From NCBI GenBank assembly GCA_902572345.1, contig CACGEW010000002.1, positions 62,001-126,000 of the forward strand: a DNA stretch of 64,000 nt. The letters run 5' to 3'. Positions 1 to 9,757 of the stretch are shown in pieces. Made by a program: the position numbers and the translations under genes. How positions within the stretch are numbered: position 1 is the stretch's first letter; each line of letters opens with the position of its first letter. The notes below the pieces were generated by a model, which searched no databases, was not told the DNA's origin, and saw nothing but the letters and a program-made list of their open reading frames with translations. The DNA comes from an uncultured Pelagibacteraceae bacterium (GTDB taxonomy: Bacteria; Pseudomonadota; Alphaproteobacteria; Pelagibacterales; Pelagibacteraceae).

Positions 1-2736
1 TTCTGGCCCGAGCAAAAGATCACTATTTGGAAATTTATTAAATGGGAATACTGCTTCTTTGACTGCAAACATATCTTTCGTTTTACTTTTTAAGTTAAAT
101 TTAGTTAATTTTTCTCCAGCCATAACTCTTGAGGCTATCTTAGCAAGTGGTAAATTTTTTGCTTTTGAAACAAATGGAACAGTTCTACTGGCTCTTGGAT
201 TTACCTCGATCACATAAATTTTATCATTTTTAATTGCATATTGAACATTCATGAAACCTTTTACCTTAAGTGCTAGAGCTAATTTTTTTGTTTGATTTTC
301 AATTTCTTTTATTAAAAAAGATTTAATTGATACTGGCGGTAGACTACAAGCAGAGTCACCTGAGTGGACTCCAGCTTCTTCTATATGCTGCATAATACCG
401 GCTACGAAAACATTCTTTCCATCTGATATAGCGTCAACATCAACTTCCATTGCATTATCAATAAATTTATCAATTAAGATTGGATTTTTTTCTGCTACTT
501 TAAATGCTTCTTTTACAAAGTTCTTAAGCTGGCTTTTTTCATGAACTATTTCCATAGCTCTCCCTCCTAACACATATGAAGGCCTTACCATTAATGGCAA
601 TCCTATTTTATCAGCTATCTTAATTGCTTGAGGAAAAGTTTTTGCTATACCGCTTTCAGCTTGATTTAAATTTAACTTGTTTAAAAGATTTCTAAATCTG
701 TCTCTATCTTCTGCAAGATCAATCGAAGTATACTGTGTACCTAAAATCGGAAGTTTGTTTTCGTGTAAAAATTTTGCAAGCTTTATAGGTGTTTGACCTC
801 CAAATTGAGTAATTACTCCTTTTACATTACCTTTTGATTTCTCTTTTTTTATAATGTTAAAAACATATTCATCAATTAAGGGTTCAAAATACAATCTATC
901 ACTTGTATCGTAATCTGTTGATACAGTTTCTGGATTACAATTAACCATAATTGTTTCAAATTTAGCCTCTTTGAGAGCAAAACTAGCTTGGCAACAGCAA
1001 TAATCAAACTCGATTCCTTGACCAATTCTATTTGGACCTCCACCCAATATAATAATTTTATTTTTACTAGAAGGGCCAGACTCACATTCTACATAAGATG
1101 AGAAATGTCTTTGATAGGTAGAATACATGTATGGAGTAAAAGATTTAAATTCCGCAGCACAAGTATCTACTTTTTTATAAACTGGTAAAACTTTTAACGC
1201 AGTTCTTTTTTTTCTAATTAATGACTCCGAGGTGTTAGTGAGTTCCGATAATTTTTTATCAGAAAATCCTATTGACTTTATATAATTGAATTCATTGAAA
1301 GTTTTTGGAAGACCTTTTTTCTTTATTTTGATTTCACTATCTATGATCTCTTTAATTTGACTTAAAAACCAAGGGTCTATTTTTGAAAGATTATGTATTT
1401 TATTTAAATTGATTTTTTTTCTAATAGCTTCTGCAACGAGTAAAATTTTATTAGGAATATTTTCTTTTAGCTTCTTTTCTATTTTTTCTTTGCTAAGATT
1501 AAATATTTGATCTAAACCTGAGAAATCTGTCTCCAAAGAAACCAAAGCTTTTTGTAAAGACTCTTTAAAGTTTCTGCCTATTGCCATAGCTTCACCCACA
1601 GACTTCATTGAAGTTCCTAAAACTGCGGCAGAAGTTGAGAATTTTTCAAAGGTAAATCTTGGAATTTTTGTCACTACATAATCTATTGTAGGCTCAAAGG
1701 AGGCAGGAGTTACTTTCGTAATTTCATTTTTTAACTCATCTAAAGTATATCCAACCGCTAGCTTTGCAGCTACTTTTGCTATTGGAAACCCAGTTGCTTT
1801 AGAAGCTAAAGCAGATGACCTTGAAACTCTAGGGTTCATCTCAATAATTACCATCCTTCCATTTTTAGGATTGATCGCAAATTGAACATTAGATCCACCT
1901 GTTTCTACTCCAATTTTTCTTAAGCAAGCTATAGAGGCATTTCTCATTATTTGGTACTCTTTGTCGGATAAAGTAAGTGCAGGTGCAATAGTAACGGAGT
2001 CACCAGTATGTATGCCCATAGGATCTACATTTTCTATTGAACAGATAATAATGCAATTATCATTTTTATCTCTTACTACTTCCATCTCAAATTCTTTCCA
2101 ACCTTCTAGACATTCCTCTACTAAAACTTGACTTACAGGCGACTCATGTAGTCCATTCTTTATTATTTTAAAAAACTCTTTCTTATTTTTAGCAATACCA
2201 CCGCCTAACCCACCAAGAGTGAAAGCTGGTCTAATGATTGCAGGTAATCCAATCTGCTTTAATGCTTGGGTGGACTGACTAAAATTATTTACAATTTTTG
2301 ATTTAGGAAGATCTAAACCGATCTCAATCATGTTTTTTCTAAACTTTTTTCTGTCTTCAGCATTAGATATTGCTTTTGAATTAGCGCCTATTAGTTCAAT
2401 TTTATATTTTTTAAGAATTCCTTTTTTTTCAGCCTCCATTGCTAAATTTAATGCAGTTTGACCTCCCATGGTCGGTAAAATTGCATCGGGTTTTTCTTTA
2501 ATAAGAATTTTCTCTAGAACTTCTATCGTAATAGGCTCGATGTAAGTTTTATCTGCAACATTTGGATCGGTCATTATGGTTGCTGGATTAGAATTAACTA
2601 AAATTACTTTAAACCCTTCATCTTTTAATGCTTTACACGCTTGTGTTCCTGAGTAATCAAATTCACAAGCTTGCCCGATAATTATAGGACCAGCACCAAC
2701 AACTAAAATTTTTTTAATATCTTTTCTTTTTGGCAT
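1..2736 (-). CDS. carB: Carbamoyl-phosphate synthase large subunit (partial, C-terminus off the window)
   Basis: CarB makes carbamoyl phosphate from bicarbonate, ammonia supplied by CarA, and two ATP, feeding pyrimidine and arginine synthesis in the cytoplasm. The minus-strand frame is open from the ATG at 2736 to the window edge, 912 codons. It begins [20 protein letters not shown] and continues with the CarB hallmarks [17 protein letters not shown] and [11 protein letters not shown]. Both ATP-grasp halves are present, and the last visible residues ([20 protein letters not shown]) match the region just before the regulatory MGS-like domain. About 160 of the usual ~1070 residues lie outside the window. 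The start overlaps the 3' end of carA by 23 bases, so the two subunits are translationally coupled. No frameshift was seen. Confidence 0.97.
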   Translation of the reverse strand, partial: MPKRKDIKKILVVGAGPIIIGQACEFDYSGTQACKALKDEGFKVILVNSNPATIMTDPNVADKTYIEPITIEVLEKILIKEKPDAILPTMGGQTALNLAMEAEKKGILKKYKIELIGANSKAISNAEDRKKFRKNMIEIGLDLPKSKIVNNFSQSTQALKQIGLPAIIRPAFTLGGLGGGIAKNKKEFFKIIKNGLHESPVSQVLVEECLEGWKEFEMEVVRDKNDNCIIICSIENVDPMGIHTGDSVTIAPALTLSDKEYQIMRNASIACLRKIGVETGGSNVQFAINPKNGRMVIIEMNPRVSRSSALASKATGFPIAKVAAKLAVGYTLDELKNEITKVTPASFEPTIDYVVTKIPRFTFEKFSTSAAVLGTSMKSVGEAMAIGRNFKESLQKALVSLETDFSGLDQIFNLSKEKIEKKLKENIPNKILLVAEAIRKKINLNKIHNLSKIDPWFLSQIKEIIDSEIKIKKKGLPKTFNEFNYIKSIGFSDKKLSELTNTSESLIRKKRTALKVLPVYKKVDTCAAEFKSFTPYMYSTYQRHFSSYVECESGPSSKNKIIILGGGPNRIGQGIEFDYCCCQASFALKEAKFETIMVNCNPETVSTDYDTSDRLYFEPLIDEYVFNIIKKEKSKGNVKGVITQFGGQTPIKLAKFLHENKLPILGTQYTSIDLAEDRDRFRNLLNKLNLNQAESGIAKTFPQAIKIADKIGLPLMVRPSYVLGGRAMEIVHEKSQLKNFVKEAFKVAEKNPILIDKFIDNAMEVDVDAISDGKNVFVAGIMQHIEEAGVHSGDSACSLPPVSIKSFLIKEIENQTKKLALALKVKGFMNVQYAIKNDKIYVIEVNPRASRTVPFVSKAKNLPLAKIASRVMAGEKLTKFNLKSKTKDMFAVKEAVFPFNKFPNSDLLLGPE

Positions 2737-3922
2737 ATTTTTTCATACTTTTTATAAATTCTTGAAATAAATAAACGCTATCCTGTGGCCCAGGATTAGA
2801 CTCAGGGTGATATTGCACAGAATAAACAGGTTTATTTTTTAATCTTATTCCCTCAATACTTTTATCAAAAAGAGATTGATGTGTGATTTGAATATTTTTT
2901 TTAAGACTGCTTTTAATAACTTCAAATCCATGATTTTGACTTGTTATTTCAACTTTACCATTCAATAAATTTTTTACCGGATGATTAGCGCCCCTATGGC
3001 CTAAGTTCATTTTTTTTGTTTTTGCACCTAATGCTAAAGCAAGAATTTGGTGGCCTAGACAAATACCGAATATAGGTAAATTTTTACTAATTAGTTCTTT
3101 GATAATTGGTATTGCATATTTTCCTGTAGCAGCTGGATCACCTGGACCGTTGGATAAAAAGATTCCGTTTGGTTTTAGTTTAATTATATCTGGCGCTGAT
3201 GTTTTACAAGAGACCACAGTAACCCTGCAATCAAAATCTGAAAAATATCTTAAAATGTTTTTTTTTACCCCATAATCAATTGCAACAATATGAAAGTTTT
3301 TTTTATTATTTTTTACAAAACCTGTTTCTTTTTTCCATGTTTTAAAACCCTTCCAAGTATAATTCTTTTTTGTAGAAACTTTTTGAGCCAAATCTAAATT
3401 TCTTAGGCCACTCCATTTTTGTGTTTTTCTAAGAAGTTTTTTTATATTTAGTTTATTATTCTTAGAGTAGGATATTGTTCCCTTTGGAGCTCCTTTATCT
3501 CTTATAAAATTCGTAAGATTTCTTGTGTCTATACCAGTAATGCCTACAATTTTATTTTTTTTTAACCACTCCTCTAAGTGTTTAAGTGCCCTATAGTTTG
3601 AAGGACTTGTAATTTCAGAGTTTATAATAACTCCTTTAGTCCAAATTTTATCAGATTCATGATCTTCTTGATTAGTTCCTACATTTCCAACATGGGGGAA
3701 TGTAAAATTTATAATTTGTTCAGCGTAAGATGGGTCTGATATTATTTCTTGATAACCAGTGATAGATGTATTGAAACATACTTCACCAGTAGCGGTTCCT
3801 TGGTGCCCTAGACCTAAACCTTTAAAAAATTTACCATTTTGTAGAATTAAAATAGCATTGGAATCGATCTTATTAAGATTTTTAATTGAGTTTATATTTT
3901 GAATAAAAGGTTTCAAATACAA
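2714..3922 (-). CDS. carA: Carbamoyl-phosphate synthase small (glutaminase) subunit
   Basis: CarA hydrolyses glutamine and channels ammonia to CarB. The product is 402 residues, usual for the family. The N-terminal CPSase small-chain domain carries the [22 protein letters not shown] signature. The C-terminal class I glutamine amidotransferase domain shows the nucleophile elbow [16 protein letters not shown] (Cys) and the His-Glu pair in [12 protein letters not shown]. The oxyanion motif LSNGPGDPA is also present. It is the first gene of the carA-carB pair and overlaps carB by 23 bases. The 122-base spacer to the divergent yqeY gene must hold promoters for both directions, but I cannot pick out a convincing -35/-10 pair there. 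The start ATG gives a roughly 20-residue leader before the conserved '[12 protein letters not shown]' block, so an internal start is possible but not needed. Confidence 0.97.
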   Translation of the reverse strand: MYLKPFIQNINSIKNLNKIDSNAILILQNGKFFKGLGLGHQGTATGEVCFNTSITGYQEIISDPSYAEQIINFTFPHVGNVGTNQEDHESDKIWTKGVIINSEITSPSNYRALKHLEEWLKKNKIVGITGIDTRNLTNFIRDKGAPKGTISYSKNNKLNIKKLLRKTQKWSGLRNLDLAQKVSTKKNYTWKGFKTWKKETGFVKNNKKNFHIVAIDYGVKKNILRYFSDFDCRVTVVSCKTSAPDIIKLKPNGIFLSNGPGDPAATGKYAIPIIKELISKNLPIFGICLGHQILALALGAKTKKMNLGHRGANHPVKNLLNGKVEITSQNHGFEVIKSSLKKNIQITHQSLFDKSIEGIRLKNKPVYSVQYHPESNPGPQDSVYLFQEFIKSMKKYAKKKRY

Positions 3923-4044
3923 CTCATGAGTTAAAGTAAAAAACTTATAAACATGATTTTGCGCAACATATGAAATAGTAATAAAATCGTCAAGAAAGTT
4001 CTTTTTATTTTATATAAGAATTGTGATTAAAATAATTTTTAAAC

Positions 4045-4500
4045 ATGTCTTTAAAAAAGCAAATTGAACAAAAACTTAATGAAGCACTTAAGGCAAAGGA
4101 CAAGAGCATTTATCCAACCCTCAGATTAGTAGTATCAGCTATTAAAGACGCTGAGATAGCAAAACGAACCAAAGATCAAAAGGAAATGTCTGATAGCGAT
4201 TTGACCTCTATTTTAAAAAAAATGATTAAACAGAGAAATGAGTCCTGCGAAGTGTATAAAAAGGCTGGACGGAATGAACTCTTAGAAAATGAAACTAAAG
4301 AAATTGAGGTGATAAGTGCTTTTTTACCAAAACAACTTAGTGAAGAAGAGACAAAAAAAATATGTGAGGAAGCTATAAAATCTTCTGGCGCATCTTCTAT
4401 GAAAGATATGGGAAAAGTTATGGGAGTCTTAAAATCAAAGCATGCAGACACTCTTGATTTTTCAAAAGTTAGCTCAATTATAAAAACACTTTTGAATTAA
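4045..4500 (+). CDS. yqeY: GatB/YqeY domain protein
   Basis: This is a stand-alone YqeY protein of 151 residues, a family related to the C-terminal tRNA-contacting domain of GatB, the amidotransferase subunit. Its exact cellular job is not established. The typical opening (MSLKKQIEQKLNEALKAKDK), the PTLRLVVSAIKDAEI block and the FLPKQLSEEE block before the C-terminal helices are all visible. Its stop codon touches the dnaG ATG with no spacer (TAA-ATG), so it is co-translated with dnaG. In many bacteria yqeY lies beside rpsU/dnaG/rpoD, and here it takes the place of rpsU at the head of that cluster. Identification is by family features and context. Confidence 0.92.
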   Translation: MSLKKQIEQKLNEALKAKDKSIYPTLRLVVSAIKDAEIAKRTKDQKEMSDSDLTSILKKMIKQRNESCEVYKKAGRNELLENETKEIEVISAFLPKQLSEEETKKICEEAIKSSGASSMKDMGKVMGVLKSKHADTLDFSKVSSIIKTLLN

Positions 4501-6288
4501 ATGAAATATCCTAAAGAATATCTTGATGAAATAAAATTAAGATTAAAAGTATCTCAAGTTGTAGGAAAAACAGTTCAGCTAAAAAAAAGAGGAAAAGAAT
4601 TTATTGGACTCTCACCTTTTAAGAATGAAAAAAGTCCATCATTCACAGTAAATGATGAAAAAGAATTTTATCATTGTTTTAGTAGTGGTGAACATGGAAA
4701 TATTTTTGATTTTTTGATGAAAACAAAATCTGTAGGATTTGGAGAAGCAGTTAGGACTTTAGCAGCAGAAGCAGGAATGCAACCTCATAGATTTTCCAAT
4801 TTTGATAAAAAGAAGGACTTAAGATTTCAGACTTATAAAAATATTTTTAAAGAATATTCAAATTATTTTCACCAGCAGTTATTCAATTCAAATAATAAAG
4901 AGGCTTTAGAATATCTTTTAAAAAGAGACTTAAAGAAAAATATAATTGAAGAGTTTCAATTAGGATATGTGCCTTGGCAAAATAATTTTTATGAAGAGCT
5001 ATTAAAAAAATACTCTGAGGAAGAAATTAACTTAACCGGCCTGTATTATAAAAATGATAAAACTGGAAAATTTACGGACAGATTTAATTCAAGAGTAATT
5101 TTTCCTGTTAACAATATAACTGGTGAAACAATTGCCTTTGGTGGAAGAATTATTCGTGAAAGTAAATTAGCTAAATATATAAATTCACCAGAAACAGAAT
5201 TTTATAAAAAAGGTAATATAATTTTCAATTTAGATAAAGCAAAAGACTCAAGGTCGGAAACAGATGAGGTTTTAATTGTTGAAGGTTATATGGATGTTGT
5301 GAGCGTTTACTCTTCTGGAATAAGAAATGTAATTGCAAACTCTGGTACAGCTCTGACGGAAAGACAAATTAGTTTGATATGGAAATTTTTTTCAAACCCC
5401 ATTATTTGTTTAGATGGCGATGAAAGCGGTCAAAAAGCTGCCCTAAGAATCGCAGAAAAATTATTTTCATTAATAAACGAAAAAAATAAAATTTATTTTT
5501 CAATTATGCCTGATGGTACTGATCCAGATGAATATATTAAACAAAAAGGTAAAGATGGATTAATAAATTTGTTAAAAGAAAAACAAATAATACAATCTTT
5601 TATTTGGAACTACCACCTTAGTAAAATTAACATGAGCAATCCTTATGAAATTTCAAAATTTGAAAAAGAGATTAAAAGCCTATCATACTCAATTCAAGAT
5701 GAAACACTTAAAAAATATGTTTTAGAAGATTTTTTAGAAAAATTAAAAAAATTGACTCCAATACAATCTTCAAGGAGAGATTATAAATATTCCCCATATA
5801 AAAAGAAACAAGATTTTCAAGTTCTCAAAGAGACAAAACTTTTGCATCAAAAAAGAAAAGATTTATCTAGAATTCAAATAATTGAATTTTCTATTCTATT
5901 TATAATTTTGAATTATTTCGAAATAGCATCAGAAAAATTAGAGGATTTATCAGAAATAGAGTTTCTTGCTGAAAAAAATGAGGGTTTAAAAAAAGAAATT
6001 ACAACTTATTTAGTAGAGGGAAATGACAAAGAGGTAATAAATAAAAAAATAAACAATAGCTACGAAAAAATAATTAGAGAAATTAACGAAAATTCAAATA
6101 TTCAAATAATAATAAAAAATAAAAATGATGAAGAGGTTGCAAATCTTCTTGATGAATTACTCAAAGACCACAAAGAACAAAGCAACTTAAGAAAGATAGA
6201 ATCTCTCGAGCAAAAATTAATTAACAACTTGGATGAAAGCTCGTATTCAGAGCTAATTAAGCTAAAAAGTCAGCTAAATAGGGATTAA
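4501..6288 (+). CDS. dnaG: DNA primase
   Basis: DnaG synthesises RNA primers at the replication fork, working with the DnaB helicase. The product is 595 residues, normal length. The order is an N-terminal CHC2-type domain (about 1-100), the TOPRIM catalytic core (about 255-345, with VEGYMDVVSVY and the acidic CLDGDESGQKAA motif), and a C-terminal helicase-interaction region. The primase motif FGGRIIRESKLAKYINSPET is intact. The zinc-binding motif is changed: where many primases read CPFH and CFGC, this one reads SPFK and CFSS, leaving one of the four classical ligands. I recall similar replacements in other alphaproteobacterial primases, so this may be ancestral rather than a lesion. The gene starts directly on the yqeY stop codon and precedes rpoD by 53 bases. 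Confidence 0.96.
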   Translation: MKYPKEYLDEIKLRLKVSQVVGKTVQLKKRGKEFIGLSPFKNEKSPSFTVNDEKEFYHCFSSGEHGNIFDFLMKTKSVGFGEAVRTLAAEAGMQPHRFSNFDKKKDLRFQTYKNIFKEYSNYFHQQLFNSNNKEALEYLLKRDLKKNIIEEFQLGYVPWQNNFYEELLKKYSEEEINLTGLYYKNDKTGKFTDRFNSRVIFPVNNITGETIAFGGRIIRESKLAKYINSPETEFYKKGNIIFNLDKAKDSRSETDEVLIVEGYMDVVSVYSSGIRNVIANSGTALTERQISLIWKFFSNPIICLDGDESGQKAALRIAEKLFSLINEKNKIYFSIMPDGTDPDEYIKQKGKDGLINLLKEKQIIQSFIWNYHLSKINMSNPYEISKFEKEIKSLSYSIQDETLKKYVLEDFLEKLKKLTPIQSSRRDYKYSPYKKKQDFQVLKETKLLHQKRKDLSRIQIIEFSILFIILNYFEIASEKLEDLSEIEFLAEKNEGLKKEITTYLVEGNDKEVINKKINNSYEKIIREINENSNIQIIIKNKNDEEVANLLDELLKDHKEQSNLRKIESLEQKLINNLDESSYSELIKLKSQLNRD

Positions 6289-6321
6289 AAAAGTATAGAT
6301 TTTTTGAACTTAGCTATTATA

Positions 6322-6327
6322 TATAAT
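6322..6327 (+). promoter_or_regulatory. Candidate -10 box upstream of rpoD
   Basis: A perfect TATAAT stands 14 bases before the rpoD ATG at 6342. A TTGAAC lies upstream, but only 12 bases away, too close to act as a standard -35 element. Transcription from here would begin near 6334 and give a leader of about 8 bases. The box is AT-embedded, so a chance match is possible; rpoD may also be co-transcribed with dnaG. Confidence 0.35.
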
Positions 6328-6341
6328 CCTCTATTCTCACT

Positions 6342-8213
6342 ATGGCTGAAAAACTAATAACCAAATCATTTGAAAGACTCTTAGACAAAGGAAAGCATAG
6401 AGGCTTTATAACCTATGAGGAGCTTGGAAAGTCTCTAGGAAAAAGAAATAGCACAATTGATAATATAGAACGTGCTCTAATAATATTAGTAGATGAAAAA
6501 ATTACAGTAGTAGAAAAAAAATCTCAATATCAATCTAACAAGAAAAAAGAAAACGCCACTCAAGCTGAAGAAAAAACCTCTGATAAAAGTGACGATCCAA
6601 TAAGAATGTATTTGAGAGAAATGGGTGGAGTTGAACTACTTTCAAGAGAGGGAGAAATTGCTATAGCTAAAAGAATTGAGGCAGGGAAAGATGTTATGAT
6701 AAATGCTTTGACCCAAAGCCCAATAGTTGGAAAAAAAATTTCAGAATGGAAAGATTTGATAGAGAACCAGCAGATGTTGGTGAGAGAAATCATTGATATT
6801 GACTCAACCTACGAAGATTTTGAGTCTCTAGAAGATGATGATGAATTAAAGATTAATAAAAAAGTTAAATCTAAAAAAAATAATGAAAAAGATAAAATAG
6901 ATGATAAGGAAAAAAAGGATGAAAATATTCCAAATGAAGATGATGAATTCAATGTATCACTCGCTAAAATGGAAGAGGAAATAAAACCGAAAATTTTAAA
7001 TATCTTAGAGTCTTTAACAAAAAATTACTCTAAACTTAAAAAATATCAACTAGAAAAACTTGAATGTTTACTTAACTCCAAAGAGCTGTCTATATCAAAA
7101 AATAAAAATTTTAAGAAAATACAAGAAATTTTAGTTGATAACTTCAAAAATTTACAACTTGCACCGAGTGTTGTGGAAGAGCTAGTTCAATCTCACTATA
7201 AAGAAAATAAACGCATAGTATCTTTAGAGGGCGTTTTATTAAGGCTTGCTTTAGATAACAAAATATCAAGAGAGGAGTTTTTAAAATATTATTTAGGAAA
7301 TGAAATTAACCCTAAATTTGAGACATTTTTAAAAGAAAACCCTACATGGAAAGCTTTTTTTAAAAAATTTAAAAAAGATTTTACGGAAATAAGAGATAGA
7401 CTTGTGGAATTTAGTAAAAAGATAGGATTATCCGTAGGTGAATTTAAAAAATTGGTAAGTAGAATTCAAAAAGGAGAAAGAGAGTCTAGAGTAGCAAAAA
7501 AGGAAATGGTTGAAGCTAACTTGAGATTAGTAATTTCTATAGCAAAAAAATATACAAATCGAGGCCTTCAGTTTCTAGACCTTATTCAAGAAGGAAACAT
7601 TGGTTTAATGAAAGCAGTAGATAAATTTGAATATAGAAGAGGATATAAATTTTCAACATATGCAACATGGTGGATAAGGCAAGCAATAACAAGATCAATT
7701 GCAGATCAAGCTAGAACAATTAGAATCCCAGTCCATATGATAGAAACAATTAACAAAATTGTAAGAACCCAAAGACAGATTATGAGCGAATTTGGTAGAG
7801 AGCCTACTCCCGAAGAACTTGCTAAGAAATTGGCGATGCCACTAGAAAAAGTTAGAAAAGTTTTAAAAATTGCTAAAGAGCCAGTTTCATTGGAAACACC
7901 TGTTGGAGATGAGGAGGATAGCAGTCTTGGAGATTTTATAGAGGATAAGAACGCTTTACAACCTTTGGATACAGCTATTCAATCTAACTTAAGTGAGTCA
8001 ACTACAAAAATTCTAGCTTCCTTGACTCCAAGAGAGGAAAGAGTTTTAAGAATGAGATTTGGTATAGGAATGAACACCGACCATACACTTGAAGAAGTGG
8101 GTCTTCAATTTTCGGTCACAAGAGAACGAATAAGGCAGATTGAAGCCAAAGCTTTAAGAAAACTCAAACATCCTAGCAGATCAAAGCAATTAAAAAGTTT
8201 TTTAGAGAAATAG
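6342..8213 (+). CDS. rpoD: RNA polymerase primary sigma factor (sigma-70)
   Basis: This is the housekeeping sigma factor, directing RNA polymerase to -35/-10 promoters. The 623-residue product has region 1.1 (about 1-60), region 1.2 ([22 protein letters not shown]), a non-conserved middle section, region 2 with [20 protein letters not shown] and the -10 recognition helix [19 protein letters not shown], region 3 ([12 protein letters not shown]) and region 4 with the -35 recognition helix ([20 protein letters not shown]). The middle section holds a lysine- and glutamate-rich low-complexity stretch (about residues 168-205). Near-consensus -35/-10 pairs elsewhere in the window fit its conserved region 2.4 and 4.2 helices. 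It follows dnaG and is trailed 21 bases later by an FkbM methyltransferase gene. Confidence 0.98.
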   Translation: MAEKLITKSFERLLDKGKHRGFITYEELGKSLGKRNSTIDNIERALIILVDEKITVVEKKSQYQSNKKKENATQAEEKTSDKSDDPIRMYLREMGGVELLSREGEIAIAKRIEAGKDVMINALTQSPIVGKKISEWKDLIENQQMLVREIIDIDSTYEDFESLEDDDELKINKKVKSKKNNEKDKIDDKEKKDENIPNEDDEFNVSLAKMEEEIKPKILNILESLTKNYSKLKKYQLEKLECLLNSKELSISKNKNFKKIQEILVDNFKNLQLAPSVVEELVQSHYKENKRIVSLEGVLLRLALDNKISREEFLKYYLGNEINPKFETFLKENPTWKAFFKKFKKDFTEIRDRLVEFSKKIGLSVGEFKKLVSRIQKGERESRVAKKEMVEANLRLVISIAKKYTNRGLQFLDLIQEGNIGLMKAVDKFEYRRGYKFSTYATWWIRQAITRSIADQARTIRIPVHMIETINKIVRTQRQIMSEFGREPTPEELAKKLAMPLEKVRKVLKIAKEPVSLETPVGDEEDSSLGDFIEDKNALQPLDTAIQSNLSESTTKILASLTPREERVLRMRFGIGMNTDHTLEEVGLQFSVTRERIRQIEAKALRKLKHPSRSKQLKSFLEK

Positions 8214-8234
8214 TAAAAACTACTGGTTTTTTAA

Positions 8235-9038
8235 ATGTCTCTTGCATTAAAAAGAAAACTCCCCAAAATTTACTCATTTTTGAAAAAATATGAAAGATTT
8301 GTCCCTGCTTGGACTCTGTTTTGGGATAAAAAAAAATATTTCGTTAATTTAAAGATTATATCTATCATTCGTTATTGGAGACATTACCCAAGATTAAAAG
8401 CCGAGGCAGAAGTAGTATACAAAGAATACAAAGGCGGTGATTTTATTGATGTTGGAGCCTTTGAAGGAATTTATTCTATCATTTTAGCCCCTAAAGCAAA
8501 ACCTGGTGATGTTTTTATCTCATGTGAACCAAATTTAGATTTAAAAAAAAGTTTAGGGGAAAATCTTAAGACGCTTAAAAGAATATTCAAAAATATAAAT
8601 TTTATAAGTTATTCAAACCCAATTGGTAACGGGAAAAGTGTAGTTAAAAAACTGACAGAATATGGTCATCCAGTTTTTATATATCAAAAAAATCAAACCT
8701 CAGAAATTAATTCTCAAATTGAAATAATCAAGTCAACTTCATTGGATGATTTGATCTCTCAAAACCACTATAATCCTAAGTTTATCAAAATTGATGTAGA
8801 GGGGGCAGAATTAGATATTTTAGAAGGTATGAAAAAATTACTAATGATAAACAATCCAACAATAATGCTTGAAAAACACCCTGGTTTATTACCCAAAGAT
8901 ATATCTGTTGATCAGATTGATAATTTCTTAAAAGAAAAAGGTTATTTCTTAGAAAAAGAAATTTTTAAAGATGAAATTGCAATAACAGAAATTTGGAAAA
9001 AAAAATTTTCCCAAAAAATCTCTAGAAGTAATACTTGA
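8235..9038 (+). CDS. FkbM family SAM-dependent methyltransferase
   Basis: The 267-residue product carries the FkbM methyltransferase fold: a SAM-binding loop FIDVGAFEGIYSIILAPKA (about residues 71-89), an acidic second motif (FISCEPNLDLKK), and the family signature FIKIDVEGAELDILEG near residue 185, followed by PTIMLEKHP. FkbM enzymes O-methylate sugars or small-molecule hydroxyls, often on surface polysaccharides; the substrate here cannot be read from sequence. No signal peptide is seen, so it should be cytoplasmic. It sits 21 bases behind rpoD and is probably read through from it, though the functions are unrelated. The gene ends 36 bases before the tRNA gene. Confidence 0.85.
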   Translation: MSLALKRKLPKIYSFLKKYERFVPAWTLFWDKKKYFVNLKIISIIRYWRHYPRLKAEAEVVYKEYKGGDFIDVGAFEGIYSIILAPKAKPGDVFISCEPNLDLKKSLGENLKTLKRIFKNINFISYSNPIGNGKSVVKKLTEYGHPVFIYQKNQTSEINSQIEIIKSTSLDDLISQNHYNPKFIKIDVEGAELDILEGMKKLLMINNPTIMLEKHPGLLPKDISVDQIDNFLKEKGYFLEKEIFKDEIAITEIWKKKFSQKISRSNT

Positions 9039-9074
9039 AGAAATTACAAAAGACTTGTAAATATTAAATCTAAA

Positions 9075-9151
9075 GGGCCTGTAGCTCAGTTGGTTAGAGC
9101 AGTACACTCATAATGTATTGGTCCCAGGTTCGAGTCCTGGCGGGCCCACCA
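9075..9151 (+). tRNA. tRNA with CAT anticodon (elongator Met or Ile2)
   Basis: A full 77-base cloverleaf can be drawn: acceptor GGGCCTG paired with CGGGCCC, D arm GCTC/GAGC, anticodon stem GTACA/TGTAT around loop CTCATAA, and T arm CCAGG-TTCGAGT-CCTGG, with the ACCA tail encoded. The anticodon is CAT. The first acceptor pair G1-C72 and the short D loop argue against the initiator, which lacks a 1-72 Watson-Crick pair. C4-G69 and C5-G68 resemble E. coli tRNA-Ile2, whose CAT anticodon is lysidine-modified by TilS, rather than E. coli elongator Met (U4, A5). I lean towards Ile2, but an automatic call would probably say Met. It ends 2 bases before the mlaC stop codon, which lies on the other strand. 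Confidence 0.95.
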
Positions 9152-9153
9152 AA

Positions 9154-9750
9154 CTAATTGTTTGTAAATTCGTTTAATTTATCAATTAAAATTCTAATAT
9201 CATTGTTATTTGAGTTTAAGATTGAAGCAAACTCCTCTTTTTGAGTTCTGGCAAGACTCAAGCCTTCAACAATTAAATCTCTTATTAAAGGTTTTTCAGG
9301 ATTTTTAGTGTAAACCCTCCAATCAATTTTTATATCAACTCCACCATCACTTGGAATAACTTTTGTATTAACTATTGTATAGTTTGCACTTTTTTTGTCA
9401 GCGCCCACTACCTCAAACTTACTAGACGCATAGTCACTTAATCTTGAAGTAAGACTTTTTAAAAAATACTTTTTAAATGAAGTCTGATAATCAGCAATAT
9501 CACTCTCGCTTGATGATTTTCTTAATTCTCCTAAAGTATAAAGTCCAAGAGCATTGATATCAACATTTTCTAAGGCTACTTTTGATATAAAATCTTTTTT
9601 TTGATCTTTATCAATATTTTTATCAGATAGTTTGTCAATCACCTCGACAACCAATTCATTAATAAAATCTTTTGGAATAGAGCTGTAAGCAAATAAAGAA
9701 GTTTGAAATAAAAGAAATATTGAAATTAAATAAACACTTAATTTTTTCAT
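9154..9750 (-). CDS. mlaC: MlaC-type periplasmic phospholipid-binding protein
   Basis: MlaC (Ttg2D) ferries phospholipid through the periplasm between the outer-membrane MlaA complex and the inner-membrane MlaFEDB transporter. The 198-residue product starts with a signal peptide (hydrophobic stretch about residues 4-20, cleavage likely after the FAYS region). It then shows the family pattern: an all-helical front part (FINELVVEVIDKL...), a middle ALGLYTLGELRKSS helix, and the strand KIDWRVYTKNPEKPLIRDLIVEGLSLARTQKEEF, which forms the lipid cavity and C-terminal helix. It lies 7 bases behind mlaA and is presumably co-transcribed. The inner-membrane mlaF/E/D genes are not in this window. Confidence 0.88.
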   Translation of the reverse strand: MKKLSVYLISIFLLFQTSLFAYSSIPKDFINELVVEVIDKLSDKNIDKDQKKDFISKVALENVDINALGLYTLGELRKSSSESDIADYQTSFKKYFLKSLTSRLSDYASSKFEVVGADKKSANYTIVNTKVIPSDGGVDIKIDWRVYTKNPEKPLIRDLIVEGLSLARTQKEEFASILNSNNNDIRILIDKLNEFTNN

Positions 9751-9757
9751 GAGAATT

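Noticed and set aside
876-1085. Short frame inside carB (same strand, other phase), and many similar antisense frames opposite dnaG, rpoD, ftsZ, rsmH, mraY, degP, ilvB and others
   Set aside because: They lie wholly within strongly supported genes, have no ribosome site and have biased composition; shadows of the real gene.
6304-6309. TTGAAC as -35 element of rpoD
   Set aside because: Only 12 bases from the TATAAT; spacing is outside the working range for sigma-70.
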